A stretch of DNA of 64,000 nucleotides. Origin: Mucilaginibacter mali. GTDB lineage: Bacteria > Bacteroidota > Bacteroidia > Sphingobacteriales > Sphingobacteriaceae. The notes under the pieces are model-generated. The model searched no databases. It was not told where the DNA came from and saw only the letters and a program-made list of their open reading frames with translations. The translations under genes were made by a program, and so were the position numbers. Shown here piece by piece: positions 53,702 through 62,207 of the stretch. Within the stretch, counting starts at the first letter, position 1, and every line of letters begins with the position of its first letter. Where the stretch lies: positions 186,001 to 250,000 of the forward strand of contig NZ_CP054139.1 in the NCBI RefSeq assembly GCF_013283875.1, written 5' to 3'.

Positions 53702-56329
53702 TTAAATTGAGAATAAATGGAAGCCAATTTTTTCCGGATGTTGAAACCGTAATAAGAAATGCAGTATGCCACCGGTACCGGTCATAAAACCTGCGGTCGG
53801 CAAATTTTCGCTGCCATCTAACCAATAGGTGCTGCCGTCTTCCTGTATCTTTGCGCAATGGGCTAAAAATGCCGCAATGTGTGATGCCCTTTCAAACCAT
53901 TCTTTTTCTTTAGATACGCGGTATGCTTCAAGGTAGACTTCGCCTAAACCTGCTAAGCCATTAGCCTGGCTTAAATAATTACTTGCGATAAAGCGAGGGT
54001 GGCTTAACAATGCTGATTTGGCGGCTTCGTAATAAGCGTCATCATTTAATATTTCAGACGCTTTGATAAATAACCAAGCTACACCGGTAAACCCATATTC
54101 CAGCCAGGGATTAACAGACTGGCCATTTGAATTTACAGACCATATCAGCCGTCCATTTTCTGACCGTCTGTTTTTTAGCAACCAGCCTAATGCAGCTGTG
54201 GCAGCGGCTTTACTTTCTTCACTACAATACCTAACCCCGTATTCCAGCAGGAAATAAGTGATACCAGCTATGCCATAAAATAACCCGGTATGTTTTACAC
54301 CCTTTTTAGAAGTATTATCTTTATTAATCGACCATGAACCGTCATTATGCTGCTCCCGCATCAGTTGATTGGCGATATTGCCGGCAGATGATGCAAAAGC
54401 TGGGAATTTCAATAAGTCCGCACATAACAGCATAGCTATTCCCTGTCCCGCCACGCCATTTGCGAGGTTTATCTGATCGTTGACCTGCGAAAGCTGGCTG
54501 GAAATGTTATCGAAATTAGCGATGTGCCTTCCAAATAAATCATATTTAATCAACAAAGCCTTAGCTACACAAAACCCTGACAAGCCATTCAACAGTCCAC
54601 ATTCTGGCACCATGGTTTCTTGATAATAGGCAGTCACTAAGTCTAAATTAGAATAAAGAAAATCGCGGTTATCCGATAGGTCATATCCGTAATGGTCAGC
54701 CAATGCAAGCAGGTAAACAATGCCGCAGGTTCCCGAATAAAAACCGGGAAACCAGGAGTAACTTTTAAATTCATTTGAAATAATGTTATCCTCGTTTTCG
54801 GACTTTGCATACCAGGTACTATTTTTCCCTAACAACGGGTATTTTTGATAAGACAATAAAACATCCGTAAACATGCTCACGAAATTTTGCTCAGCTTCCG
54901 ATTTATAATTTGAGTTAACGCCCTTGCTTTCAGTTAAAACGGTGGAAGAATAGACCTCCAGGCAATGTCTTATCCTGTCGAGCGTGGGTCGTTTGCCCGC
55001 GTCATTATCCAGGCATAAACAAATTAGTGTGACAATTCTTTGGTTTTGCAGGTGATACATTAAATCCAGGTATAACTTTTCCTTATCATCCGGATTGAAT
55101 TTTGTGGGTGACAGACCAGTAAAGGCTCTGAGTATCAATCCCCCAATGCCATAAATATCGTCCTCTACGCAAGGTATGTTCGACCTGATTTGTTCGGGTG
55201 ACATATAACCGGGAGTGCCTAAGGTGAATGCGGGATTGGGCTGATTTGTCAAATAATTAAAACAAAGTTCTATATCTATCGCTATCACGTTATTGTCAGC
55301 AGTAACCATAAAATTTAAAGGGCTTAAATCCCGGTGAATGAATCCATTAGAATGAAATTTTCCGAGGATATCCAGCGTTTGGAGGAGATAATTAATGATA
55401 GCTATTTTATTTTGTGTTTCCAATGCGAACCAGGCGGTTCCTCCCTGCAGACCATTAAACATATCGTATAAAGAATTGCCCTCTATAAACTCCATTACTA
55501 AATACGTGCTCCTCTCCAATTCAAAAAAATCTGAAACTTTTGGCAAAGCAACCTTTCCATCCAGCGCAGACTGAACATGAAATTGCCATTCAAGCCTGTC
55601 CCTGATCGTTCTATCAGCATCATCGTAACATTGATTTGCATTTCCTTGCTTAATGATACACCATTTGATATTTGACCACTGGCTGAAATTCAGACCCTTG
55701 TAAACATTTCCTTTAATGTCACCCTTAATCATACTGGCGATGAGGTATTTTCTTTTTAGCCATTTTGTTTTTTTGGCAAGTGGTTCCGGGGATATTTTTT
55801 TGAAAGGCCATCTGAGATCATTGTCAAATTTTAATCCTTCCGTTCCAGGCGGGGATACCCTATATTCAGTATAGACACAGCTGCCTATCAGCTTTGCGCC
55901 GGGGATGGCTGGACCCAGGAATTTTTCCGTGCTCTTGACCAGTTGTCCGGCGATTATGGGCAGACTTTCCTTATTGGACACCTGGATAATGATTACCTTT
56001 CCTGTTTGGTTTAAACCCAGGCCACCATCAAGTATCATCGAATGTACGCCTGCATTTTCAGGTATGAAAAAGGTTACATTCGCTGAGTTCAGGAAAGGCA
56101 GTACTGCCTCGAAAAGTAAGGCAAATTGTTTTTTAACTATGGAAATATATAATACCCAGCCACTTTCGGATTGAAAATTACCAACCCTCAAATAGCCTCC
56201 GTCCGAGATAAAATCCAAACCGGATTTTTCCAAATAAAAATCATACCCCACCAATGGACGACTTCTTAACGGGCTTTCCGCAGCATCCGTTGAAGTCACG
56301 CCATCAGGTTTAAAAGCAGGCTGTTCCAT
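53702..56329 (-). CDS. LanKC-like lanthionine synthetase (lyase-kinase-cyclase)
   Basis: 875 residues. The N-terminal part (1-230) is lyase-like. A Ser/Thr-kinase domain follows, with catalytic loop HRDLSPLN (about 331-338) and metal site DIE (about 351). The C-terminal 370 residues are a LanC-type alpha-toroid with repeated GxxG (GTCGIVYL, LANGVAGQG, NGLAGLGEVY, GTGGILHF). The zinc ligands of LanC are absent (EYGFTG and ANGLAGLG instead of CHG), as in many class III enzymes. Such enzymes phosphorylate, eliminate and cyclise Ser/Thr-Cys peptides. Confidence 0.75.
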   Translation of the reverse strand: MEQPAFKPDGVTSTDAAESPLRSRPLVGYDFYLEKSGLDFISDGGYLRVGNFQSESGWVLYISIVKKQFALLFEAVLPFLNSANVTFFIPENAGVHSMILDGGLGLNQTGKVIIIQVSNKESLPIIAGQLVKSTEKFLGPAIPGAKLIGSCVYTEYRVSPPGTEGLKFDNDLRWPFKKISPEPLAKKTKWLKRKYLIASMIKGDIKGNVYKGLNFSQWSNIKWCIIKQGNANQCYDDADRTIRDRLEWQFHVQSALDGKVALPKVSDFFELERSTYLVMEFIEGNSLYDMFNGLQGGTAWFALETQNKIAIINYLLQTLDILGKFHSNGFIHRDLSPLNFMVTADNNVIAIDIELCFNYLTNQPNPAFTLGTPGYMSPEQIRSNIPCVEDDIYGIGGLILRAFTGLSPTKFNPDDKEKLYLDLMYHLQNQRIVTLICLCLDNDAGKRPTLDRIRHCLEVYSSTVLTESKGVNSNYKSEAEQNFVSMFTDVLLSYQKYPLLGKNSTWYAKSENEDNIISNEFKSYSWFPGFYSGTCGIVYLLALADHYGYDLSDNRDFLYSNLDLVTAYYQETMVPECGLLNGLSGFCVAKALLIKYDLFGRHIANFDNISSQLSQVNDQINLANGVAGQGIAMLLCADLLKFPAFASSAGNIANQLMREQHNDGSWSINKDNTSKKGVKHTGLFYGIAGITYFLLEYGVRYCSEESKAAATAALGWLLKNRRSENGRLIWSVNSNGQSVNPWLEYGFTGVAWLFIKASEILNDDAYYEAAKSALLSHPRFIASNYLSQANGLAGLGEVYLEAYRVSKEKEWFERASHIAAFLAHCAKIQEDGSTYWLDGSENLPTAGFMTGTGGILHFLLRFQHPEKIGFHLFSI

Positions 56330-56679
56330 TTTGCAGCATTAATTATTGGTTAAAGCTACGGTTGGAAAAGATTTCGGTCATTAATGAAGAATATTAAACA
56401 TCCGCTTTTTCCCTAAAAAAATTTACCAAGTAATGCAGGAACTTAGTTGCGGAAAATCAATTTGTTTCTCCGGCATTTCAACTGATAAAGTAGTGCTTTT
56501 TTTTTTACCGGGCTTCTGATATTCGTGGCCGCGTTACCTCAAATAATCAAATAATTGGAAAAGGTAAAATAGAGCTAAGTTCTAAAAAATTGGCGGCAAT
56601 AAATTTGATATAACGTAAATTAATAACAATGAACCATATTTAATTGATGGAAGCATTCGGTTATAAAAGTTACGGAAAA
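56330..56679. other. Intergenic region between lanKC and the Crp-type gene
   Basis: 350 bases, AT-rich. It contains a 28-codon plus-strand ORF (56433-56519, MQELSCGKSICFSGISTDK...) with two Cys and several Ser/Thr, mentioned only as a weak lanthipeptide-like candidate. No RNA gene or repeat is seen. Confidence 0.35.
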
Positions 56680-57255
56680 TCAATAGGGCAAACCTTTATG
56701 CAGTCGGCTAAAGGTTTCTTTGGTGACATTCAGGTAAGACGCGACAAGATATTGGGGCACCCGTTTTAGAATAAAATCTTCGTTCGCATTAAGGTAGGAA
56801 TATCTGTCTTTTGCCGTCGGTATCCTTAATAGTTTTTCCCTGTAATGTAACTCAGAGGCGGTTTCCGCCATCAGCAAAATCATCAGTTCCATAGCCTCGG
56901 GTACAGTTTCGCTGATTTTTTGCAAATTTTTAAACGGCAAGGCGATCAGGGTGGTCTTAAATACCGCGCTGATATATTCCTCGCTTGGTTGCTGGTTGAC
57001 CAGTCCGTGCGGCACAATGATGTCGCCGTCCCGCTTAAACCAGGTGCTTAACTTTTCGACTGGCCCTTCGATTGCTCCCCTTACCAAACCAGATTCGATA
57101 AAATAAATGCAACTGGCATGGTTGCCAGGAGAAAGGAACGTCTCCTGCGCCTCAAACCGGTTAATTCTAAACGCTTCCATCAATAAATTAGAAAGTTTTA
57201 ATGAAAGTGTTTTTGTACGGTTCAGGCGGTGTATAAAATCAGCGGCACTATTCAT
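56680..57255 (-). CDS. Crp/Fnr-type regulator with cyclic-nucleotide-binding-like domain
   Basis: About 191 residues from the ATG at 57255. The cNMP-binding-like beta roll is seen around LSPGNHASCIYFIESGLVR and the C-terminal HTH (QYLVASYLNVTKETFSRLHK) matches the Bacteroidota Crp group. Cyclic-nucleotide ligand residues are not obviously conserved. It stands alone between the LanKC operon and the RteC-like genes and may control either. Confidence 0.75.
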   Translation of the reverse strand: MNSAADFIHRLNRTKTLSLKLSNLLMEAFRINRFEAQETFLSPGNHASCIYFIESGLVRGAIEGPVEKLSTWFKRDGDIIVPHGLVNQQPSEEYISAVFKTTLIALPFKNLQKISETVPEAMELMILLMAETASELHYREKLLRIPTAKDRYSYLNANEDFILKRVPQYLVASYLNVTKETFSRLHKGLPY

Positions 57256-57410
57256 TATTACTGTTTTTTTAAACAAAGAACTACAAACTAAAGGCTTCAG
57301 TCAAGTGGCTGCGGGTTGCACCAATTCAGCCACCTTTTTAAAAAACGCACGTTTTTGTCAGAATTTCCTATTAAGCAATATAATTTTCCCTTATTGGGGA
57401 ATTTTATGAT

Positions 57411-57418
57411 TAATTTTG
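57411..57418 (+). promoter_or_regulatory. Possible -7 box for the RteC-like gene
   Basis: TAATTTTG matches TAnnTTTG and lies 68 bases before the ATG at 57487. No -33 element at the usual spacing was seen. Confidence 0.35.
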
Positions 57419-57486
57419 AATTAGTTGTTATAACAGAATTTGCCCCTGAACTGATTATACCAATTTACTACCTAGCGAAATGACTT

Positions 57487-58668
57487 ATGGCAGCGTCTAT
57501 AACTAAAATAAAGGGGTTCATTCAAACCTATATTGGTTACAATTTTGAAAATTTAACCGAGGCAGAACTAGAAGATTTAAGGATTTTTTTAAGCCAGGCT
57601 TTAATTGCGCTGCGCTGGGAAATGGAAGATGAATTTAATAACCTGCATGACGATGCCGAAAAATCAAAGTATGTTTTAGGGTTGCAATCTCAATTGATAT
57701 TTATTGCTGACGGAATAACAAATTTCCAATTTGAGGACAACGACGTGGTTATTCTGCCACAGATATTTAAATGGCTGCAAATAAATATTTTCCAAGTGCT
57801 TGAGGATATGTGTGCGTTCTTTAGGGATTATTTTAATCTCGACGCGAAATTACCGTCGACGTTTTTTGAACCGGATAGCCATTCAAATCAAATCGCAAGA
57901 TTGACCGCCAATTTACAGCAGCATCAAATTGACGAGGATCTTTCTGAACTCGTATTGAATTATGCCCATGCGGTCAGCAATTCAGATAAATTTAAAGTGA
58001 AAACCTGGCGGCAATTGAATTTTCATAAAAAGCTGATCGCCGCAGTGGAGAAACTAATTGAACCGCCGCAATCAGGAGATATTAATTTAGAGTTGTTAAA
58101 ATTGTTTGTCCGATACGAGTTTAACAGCATTCAGGTATATGCCTATTTCGTAAAATACATAGAACAAATTACCACAAAGGAAACTGCTTTCGAAGAGCAA
58201 CAGGGCGCATTGCTTTATCTGTTAAAGATTTTCAATCAGGTAAGAGTGGAATCTGATCATCTATATGAGCCTACCATCCAATCTTTAAAGGCTTCTGTAC
58301 TCGAAAGCATTACTGCCGAACTGAATTACCTGGAGCAAAAAAATAAGCTTTATCAGGAAAGCTTTAAAGGTTCTGATAGCGCCCCGACCTCAAAATTTTA
58401 TTTCGGCATCGCGGTTACATTAGCAGAGTTGATGTTTTTATTCAGGGTATTCTTAGAGGTTGGTTTTATGCATACCAAATTTAAGTCGTATTTATATGAA
58501 TTCGTCCACAATCATATTAAACCGGAGAAAGAAGAGAACTTTTCCATGAAAAGTATGCGAAACCTTTTAAACAGTAAGCCGTTTCCCGATCGGCTGGTGA
58601 GAAATATAAGAGGCTGGCTGGTGATCATGATCGCTCATATTGACCTGTATTATAATATCAATCCCTGA
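57487..58668 (+). CDS. RteC-like protein, divergent
   Basis: 393 residues, helical and acidic. The C-terminal third (AVTLAELMFLFRVFLEVGFM, then NFSMKSMRNLLNSKPFPDR) aligns in pattern with the RteC C-terminus (NLAEMAYGIWLTGQ). RteC proteins control excision in CTnDOT. Identity to the true rteC at 59320 is low, so it may be an old duplicate with a changed role. Confidence 0.5.
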   Translation: MAASITKIKGFIQTYIGYNFENLTEAELEDLRIFLSQALIALRWEMEDEFNNLHDDAEKSKYVLGLQSQLIFIADGITNFQFEDNDVVILPQIFKWLQINIFQVLEDMCAFFRDYFNLDAKLPSTFFEPDSHSNQIARLTANLQQHQIDEDLSELVLNYAHAVSNSDKFKVKTWRQLNFHKKLIAAVEKLIEPPQSGDINLELLKLFVRYEFNSIQVYAYFVKYIEQITTKETAFEEQQGALLYLLKIFNQVRVESDHLYEPTIQSLKASVLESITAELNYLEQKNKLYQESFKGSDSAPTSKFYFGIAVTLAELMFLFRVFLEVGFMHTKFKSYLYEFVHNHIKPEKEENFSMKSMRNLLNSKPFPDRLVRNIRGWLVIMIAHIDLYYNINP

Positions 58669-58672
58669 ATAG

Positions 58673-58900
58673 TTATTGTTTTTCCATAAGATGGACCAGA
58701 TCATTTGCATCTAAAAACCGAATGACCTCATTAAAGCTCACATAATTAAAGCCTTTCATTGTACGAAGTCCCGTCCAGCCTGTAATTATTACATCTTTCA
58801 AATTGAGCATCCCAAGAGTTTTCAAAAACATTTTGCACTCCTGACTCAGAGCTAAATCCTCAATCGGGATGCTAAGTATTATCTCGTTGTTTATTTCCAT
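58673..58900 (-). CDS. RNA polymerase alpha C-terminal-domain-like protein
   Basis: About 75 residues from the ATG at 58900. The sequence ILSIPIEDLALSQECKMFLK then TLGMLNLKDVII resembles the helix-hairpin-helix alpha-CTD of RNA polymerase (IEDLxLSxRxxNxLK). It is a stand-alone domain, probably a DNA- or polymerase-binding accessory of the element. Its promoter overlaps a long hairpin. Confidence 0.55.
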   Translation of the reverse strand: MEINNEIILSIPIEDLALSQECKMFLKTLGMLNLKDVIITGWTGLRTMKGFNYVSFNEVIRFLDANDLVHLMEKQ

Positions 58901-58908
58901 AAAAAATA

Positions 58909-58981
58909 GCGTGGGACACTGGTTATCTGCTACAGGAGGTACGGCTAAGAACCTACACGCAAAATAAACCAATGCCCACGC
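58909..58981. repeat. Interrupted inverted repeat upstream of the alpha-CTD-like gene
   Basis: GCGTGGG (58909-58915) pairs with CCCACGC (58975-58981) and GGTT (58921-58924) with AACC (58967-58970), around a 42-base centre. It sits over the likely promoter. It may be an operator, a phase element or a structured leader. Confidence 0.4.
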
Positions 58982-59319
58982 TAAGCCCGGACAATCTGTC
59001 TATTACTTCCTTGTGTGTTTTATGAATTTAGCCGATTCCCTGTACCAAGGTTAATAGTGCTGGTATATCTTCAACAATTTTTCTTTAACTCATAGTTCAA
59101 AAATACCTATATACCAGCCAAATTGCGAATGCCTGAAAAAAAATAAAAAAAATCGATAATCCAGGTTGCTGCTGTTTTCGGGTTTGCTACTCTCAAATTG
59201 CTTATTCTTAACGGAGTATGGCATAAATATCAGCCATCTTAGCCACTTTACAACAAAGGTCTTTTACACCAAGTTTGTCGCAGGTTTTTAAAAAATGGTG
59301 TTAAAAATAATTTAAAGTT
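58973..59319. other. Intergenic region upstream of rteC
   Basis: 347 bases. Apart from the right arm of the inverted repeat above, I see no ORF, RNA gene or clear operator. It presumably contains the rteC promoter. Confidence 0.4.
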
Positions 59320-60162
59320 ATGATAATCGAAGCAGCAAAAGTACGTTTAGTGCAACTTGACGAAGACCTGGAATTATTTGATGAAATGGGAATTCCAGCA
59401 GGGCAAAAATTGAATGGTAAGCTCAACAGCATCAGGCAGGCAATTGCTGACCTGAAAGCATTGTTAAACCAGCAGTCCTTCTCTTCAACAGATGAGGAAA
59501 TCCAGTTTTTTAAATATGTAAAACCGCAGTTCATCGCGCGGCAGTTATTTGCTTTGGATATTTTTACCATCGAAGCAGGTAAACCGGTTGATACGGCCGA
59601 AGTGGTTAAAAGTTATTTTGAACAGGAATTAAAATATACGAGGAAATATTATGACCAGAACAAATTTATGCATCAGTATTACCTGCTTGACGGCACTGAA
59701 CTTGATGCTTTATTATTTGTCCGCAATACTCAGCCGCCAGGTTCGCTGATCCCCGATGTGCAGGGTTTTGATCCTCAATTTTCAACCGCCGGTGATTATG
59801 TATTCGCAAGGTTTATAACTAATGAGCGGATACAGGAATTTTTAACAGATCGCTTGTATAGTCCGCAAGAAGCCGAAACCTTGTCCGGCATAACTAAAAG
59901 GAGAGTGACATTAAAGTGGACGGGGGACGCTATTAACCTGGCGGAAATGGCTTATGGTATTTGGCTGACTGGCCAGGTCAATAATGGCAACGCCGGGATT
60001 ACTGAAATTATGGGCTGGCTGGAGGTAAACTTTCAGGTAAACATAGGGCGACCATTCAGAAGGTGGCAATCTATCTCCGGCAGGAAGCGGGTGAGCCAGG
60101 TGAAATATATTGACCAGATGAAAGCCGCCATATTAAAACGTTTGGATGATGAGAACGCGTAA
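59320..60162 (+). CDS. rteC: RteC family regulator of excision
   Basis: 280 residues. Family landmarks: EIQFFKYVKPQFIARQLFAL in the first half and NLAEMAYGIWLTGQVNNGNA then NVNIGRPFRRW-type motif (FQVNIGRPFRRWQSIS) at the C-terminus. RteC in CTnDOT activates the excision genes. Here it lies directly before the excisionase-like gene, separated by a terminator, and points toward it. Confidence 0.9.
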   Translation: MIIEAAKVRLVQLDEDLELFDEMGIPAGQKLNGKLNSIRQAIADLKALLNQQSFSSTDEEIQFFKYVKPQFIARQLFALDIFTIEAGKPVDTAEVVKSYFEQELKYTRKYYDQNKFMHQYYLLDGTELDALLFVRNTQPPGSLIPDVQGFDPQFSTAGDYVFARFITNERIQEFLTDRLYSPQEAETLSGITKRRVTLKWTGDAINLAEMAYGIWLTGQVNNGNAGITEIMGWLEVNFQVNIGRPFRRWQSISGRKRVSQVKYIDQMKAAILKRLDDENA

Positions 60163-60165
60163 AAT

Positions 60166-60189
60166 AAAAAGCCGGGTACCCGGCTTTTT
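60166..60189. terminator. Bidirectional terminator between rteC and the excisionase gene
   Basis: AAAAAGCCGGGT and ACCCGGCTTTTT form a perfect palindrome of 24 bases with T-runs on both sides. It separates the convergent rteC and excisionase transcripts. Confidence 0.85.
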
Positions 60190-60463
60190 ATTTTTTAGCC
60201 TTTTTTGCCGTGCCGTCCATGAGCTGCATAATATCCTCATAATTGTAATAAATGATGTGCCCGATCCGGGTGAACTTTAAAGTGCCGTTTGCGCGCAAAG
60301 TGTGTAAGGTTCCCCCTGATATCTTCAGCATATTTTTTACCTGGTAACTTTTCAAATATTTCTGCGGTTCTTCGGTTCGTTTGGTTAAAAGCAATTTGAG
60401 ATCCTGCAACATCGATTGCCGGAATTGTTCCAAATCGTCCTTTGTTATTAGCTCTACTGTCAT
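60188..60463 (-). CDS. Excisionase-like HTH protein
   Basis: 91 residues. A MerR/excisionase-type HTH (SYQVKNMLKISGGTLHTLRA then NGTLKFTRIGHIIYYNYEDI) is preceded by a short helical N-terminus and followed by a basic tail. It lies beside the integrase, as Xis genes do. It likely bends attachment-site DNA and sets the direction of recombination. Confidence 0.75.
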   Translation of the reverse strand: MTVELITKDDLEQFRQSMLQDLKLLLTKRTEEPQKYLKSYQVKNMLKISGGTLHTLRANGTLKFTRIGHIIYYNYEDIMQLMDGTAKKAKK

Positions 60464-60545
60464 GTGTTTTTAAATTGAATGAGGGCAAACCTATCTAATC
60501 GATTTGACCATTATGGTGTCCTTTTAGGGTCGTGCCCTCATTTTT

Positions 60546-61799
60546 TTAGGCGGTTGCAGCTAATTTAAGTGAGCCATTTATTTCAAATAGCTTATCATGC
60601 AAAACTTTCATATTGTTGCTGATTTTCCTTTTGGTCATCTTAGCATAGATCTGTGTTGTACGGATATCCTTATGACCGAGCATCTTGCTTACTGTTTCTA
60701 TAGGCACGTCATTTTCCAAAGTAATTGTAGTGGCGAAAGTATGGCGCGCGGTATGGGTGGTCAGTAATTTGTTGATGTCACAAATATCTGCCAGTTCTTT
60801 CAGATATGAATTAAACCGCTGGTTGCTGTTGACCGGCAGCAATTTATTTTCGTTGACGCAATAGGGGTGGCGTTTATATTTTTCGATGATCTCCAATGCA
60901 ACAGGCAATAGGGGTACGGTTTCCTCTGTACCTGATTTGGCCCGATCTTTTGTGATCCACAAACCGCCATCGACACCGGTAAAGATATTTTCCGGTTCAA
61001 GCGCATACACCGTTTCAAACGCATAGCCGGTAAAACAGCAGAAGACATAGACATCCCGGACTTCGGCAATCCGCTGACAGCTGATTTTCTTACTGTACAT
61101 TTTGATAATTTCATCCATTTCAAGGTAATCGCGGTCCGGGTCTTTGTAGGTACATTTAAAGTTATTGATGGCACTTTGAGGGATCATCCCTTCGTTTACG
61201 GCCTTCGCCATTACCTGTTTTAAGGTTTTGACGTATTTCATGGATGTGTTTTCGTCAATATCCTGCATCAATAAATAATGATAAAAACCAGATGCGAAAG
61301 AATATTGGATTTGGTCAAGGTTAATGTCTGAGGCTTTGAACTTCTTTTTCAGGTAGGCTTCCACCTTTCGCTGTAAGCGCTCATAGCGCCCCAGTGTTCC
61401 TTTTGTTCCTTTGCCTTTGCTTACCTTTTCTGCGAACTCGTCATTATGCACTTTAAATGCCTGCATCAATGTAGGTTTAGGCTCTGGTTTGAACAGGTAG
61501 GCATCTTTCAGCATTTTAGCGGTGACATCTTCATGTTCTTCACAAAGCAGATTATAGCACTTTTCCAGCTCCCTGGTAGTATAAGTGATATAGGTATTGA
61601 TCGTTGCAGCATCTTTACATGCTTTAATGGCGAATCCGGTCTCTTCATTCCAGTATTCTGCCTTGATTTTCTTGCCGGATGAGAACTGATCCCTTAACCC
61701 GTTGAGGGTAATCCGCACATAGATGGGAACCATCCCATCTGAGGTTTGTTTGGCTTTCCAAAGCCAGAACAAGATTGAAAGTTCCTGATTTACTTTCAT
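60546..61799 (-). CDS. int: IntDOT-type tyrosine integrase
   Basis: 417 residues. Arm-binding N-terminus (WLWKAKQTSDGMVPIYVRIT), core-binding domain and catalytic domain. The HxxR/GH/Tyr residues are in HTARHTFATT, MLGHKDIRTTQIY. The first catalytic Arg region reads TGYAFETVYAL, with no Arg, as in CTnDOT-type integrases. It integrates and excises the element, probably at the 3' end of tRNA-Lys beside it. Confidence 0.9.
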   Translation of the reverse strand: MKVNQELSILFWLWKAKQTSDGMVPIYVRITLNGLRDQFSSGKKIKAEYWNEETGFAIKACKDAATINTYITYTTRELEKCYNLLCEEHEDVTAKMLKDAYLFKPEPKPTLMQAFKVHNDEFAEKVSKGKGTKGTLGRYERLQRKVEAYLKKKFKASDINLDQIQYSFASGFYHYLLMQDIDENTSMKYVKTLKQVMAKAVNEGMIPQSAINNFKCTYKDPDRDYLEMDEIIKMYSKKISCQRIAEVRDVYVFCCFTGYAFETVYALEPENIFTGVDGGLWITKDRAKSGTEETVPLLPVALEIIEKYKRHPYCVNENKLLPVNSNQRFNSYLKELADICDINKLLTTHTARHTFATTITLENDVPIETVSKMLGHKDIRTTQIYAKMTKRKISNNMKVLHDKLFEINGSLKLAATA

Positions 61800-61861
61800 T
61801 TAGCCAGTATTTGAGGTTAAACCATGGCCCCACCACAACCCCAAACTGAACTAATGGCATA

Positions 61862-61914
61862 ATTCGGTATACTAAATTCGGTTTTTTTGACAGTATACCG
61901 AATAGTATACCGAA
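61862..61914. promoter_or_regulatory. Three AGTATACCGAA repeats, candidate integrase arm sites or operator
   Basis: ATTCGGTATACT (61862-61873, inverted), AGTATACCGAAT (61892-61903) and AGTATACCGAA (61904-61914) lie upstream of int and inside the element end. The two direct copies are exactly 12 bp apart. Confidence 0.65.
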
Positions 61915-61977
61915 CGGCTTAAATCGTTTTGACCCTGACTGAATAAAAAAGTGCCTTAGAAGTGGTTTAAAACGAGA

Positions 61978-62001
61978 AAAGCCATTCTTTTGAATGGCTT
62001 T
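61978..62001. terminator. Terminator-type hairpin downstream of tRNA-Lys
   Basis: AAAGCCATTC and GAATGGCTTT form a perfect 10-bp stem with a 4-nt loop. It lies just past the 3' end of tRNA-Lys (minus strand) and could end its transcript. Confidence 0.65.
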
Positions 62002-62024
62002 ATCTCTCCTTAAATCGGATTTTG

Positions 62025-62097
62025 TGATCCCGCTGGGACTCGAACCCAGGACCCCAACATTAAAAGTGTTATGCTCTACCGGCTGAGCTACGGAATC
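62025..62097 (-). tRNA. tRNA-Lys (anticodon TTT)
   Basis: A 73-nt cloverleaf on the minus strand. Acceptor stem GATTCCG pairs with CGGGATC (one G-U). The TpsiC loop GGTTCGAGTCC is normal. The anticodon loop CTTTTAA gives TTT. The 3' end faces the integrase, the usual attachment position of this ICE type. Confidence 0.95.
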
Positions 62098-62207
62098 ATT
62101 AACCGTTTCCGATTAAAGTGGTGCAAATATAGGGTTATTTGATAATCCCTGCAAGCCTTTTTTTAATTTATTTTTCAAGTTATTTTAAGCGCTTCATTGC
62201 CAGTAAA

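Noticed and set aside
1-61799. Second copy of the tRNA-Lys 3' end as opposite attachment site
   Set aside because: I saw no matching direct repeat when reading the window; only an alignment could exclude a short one.
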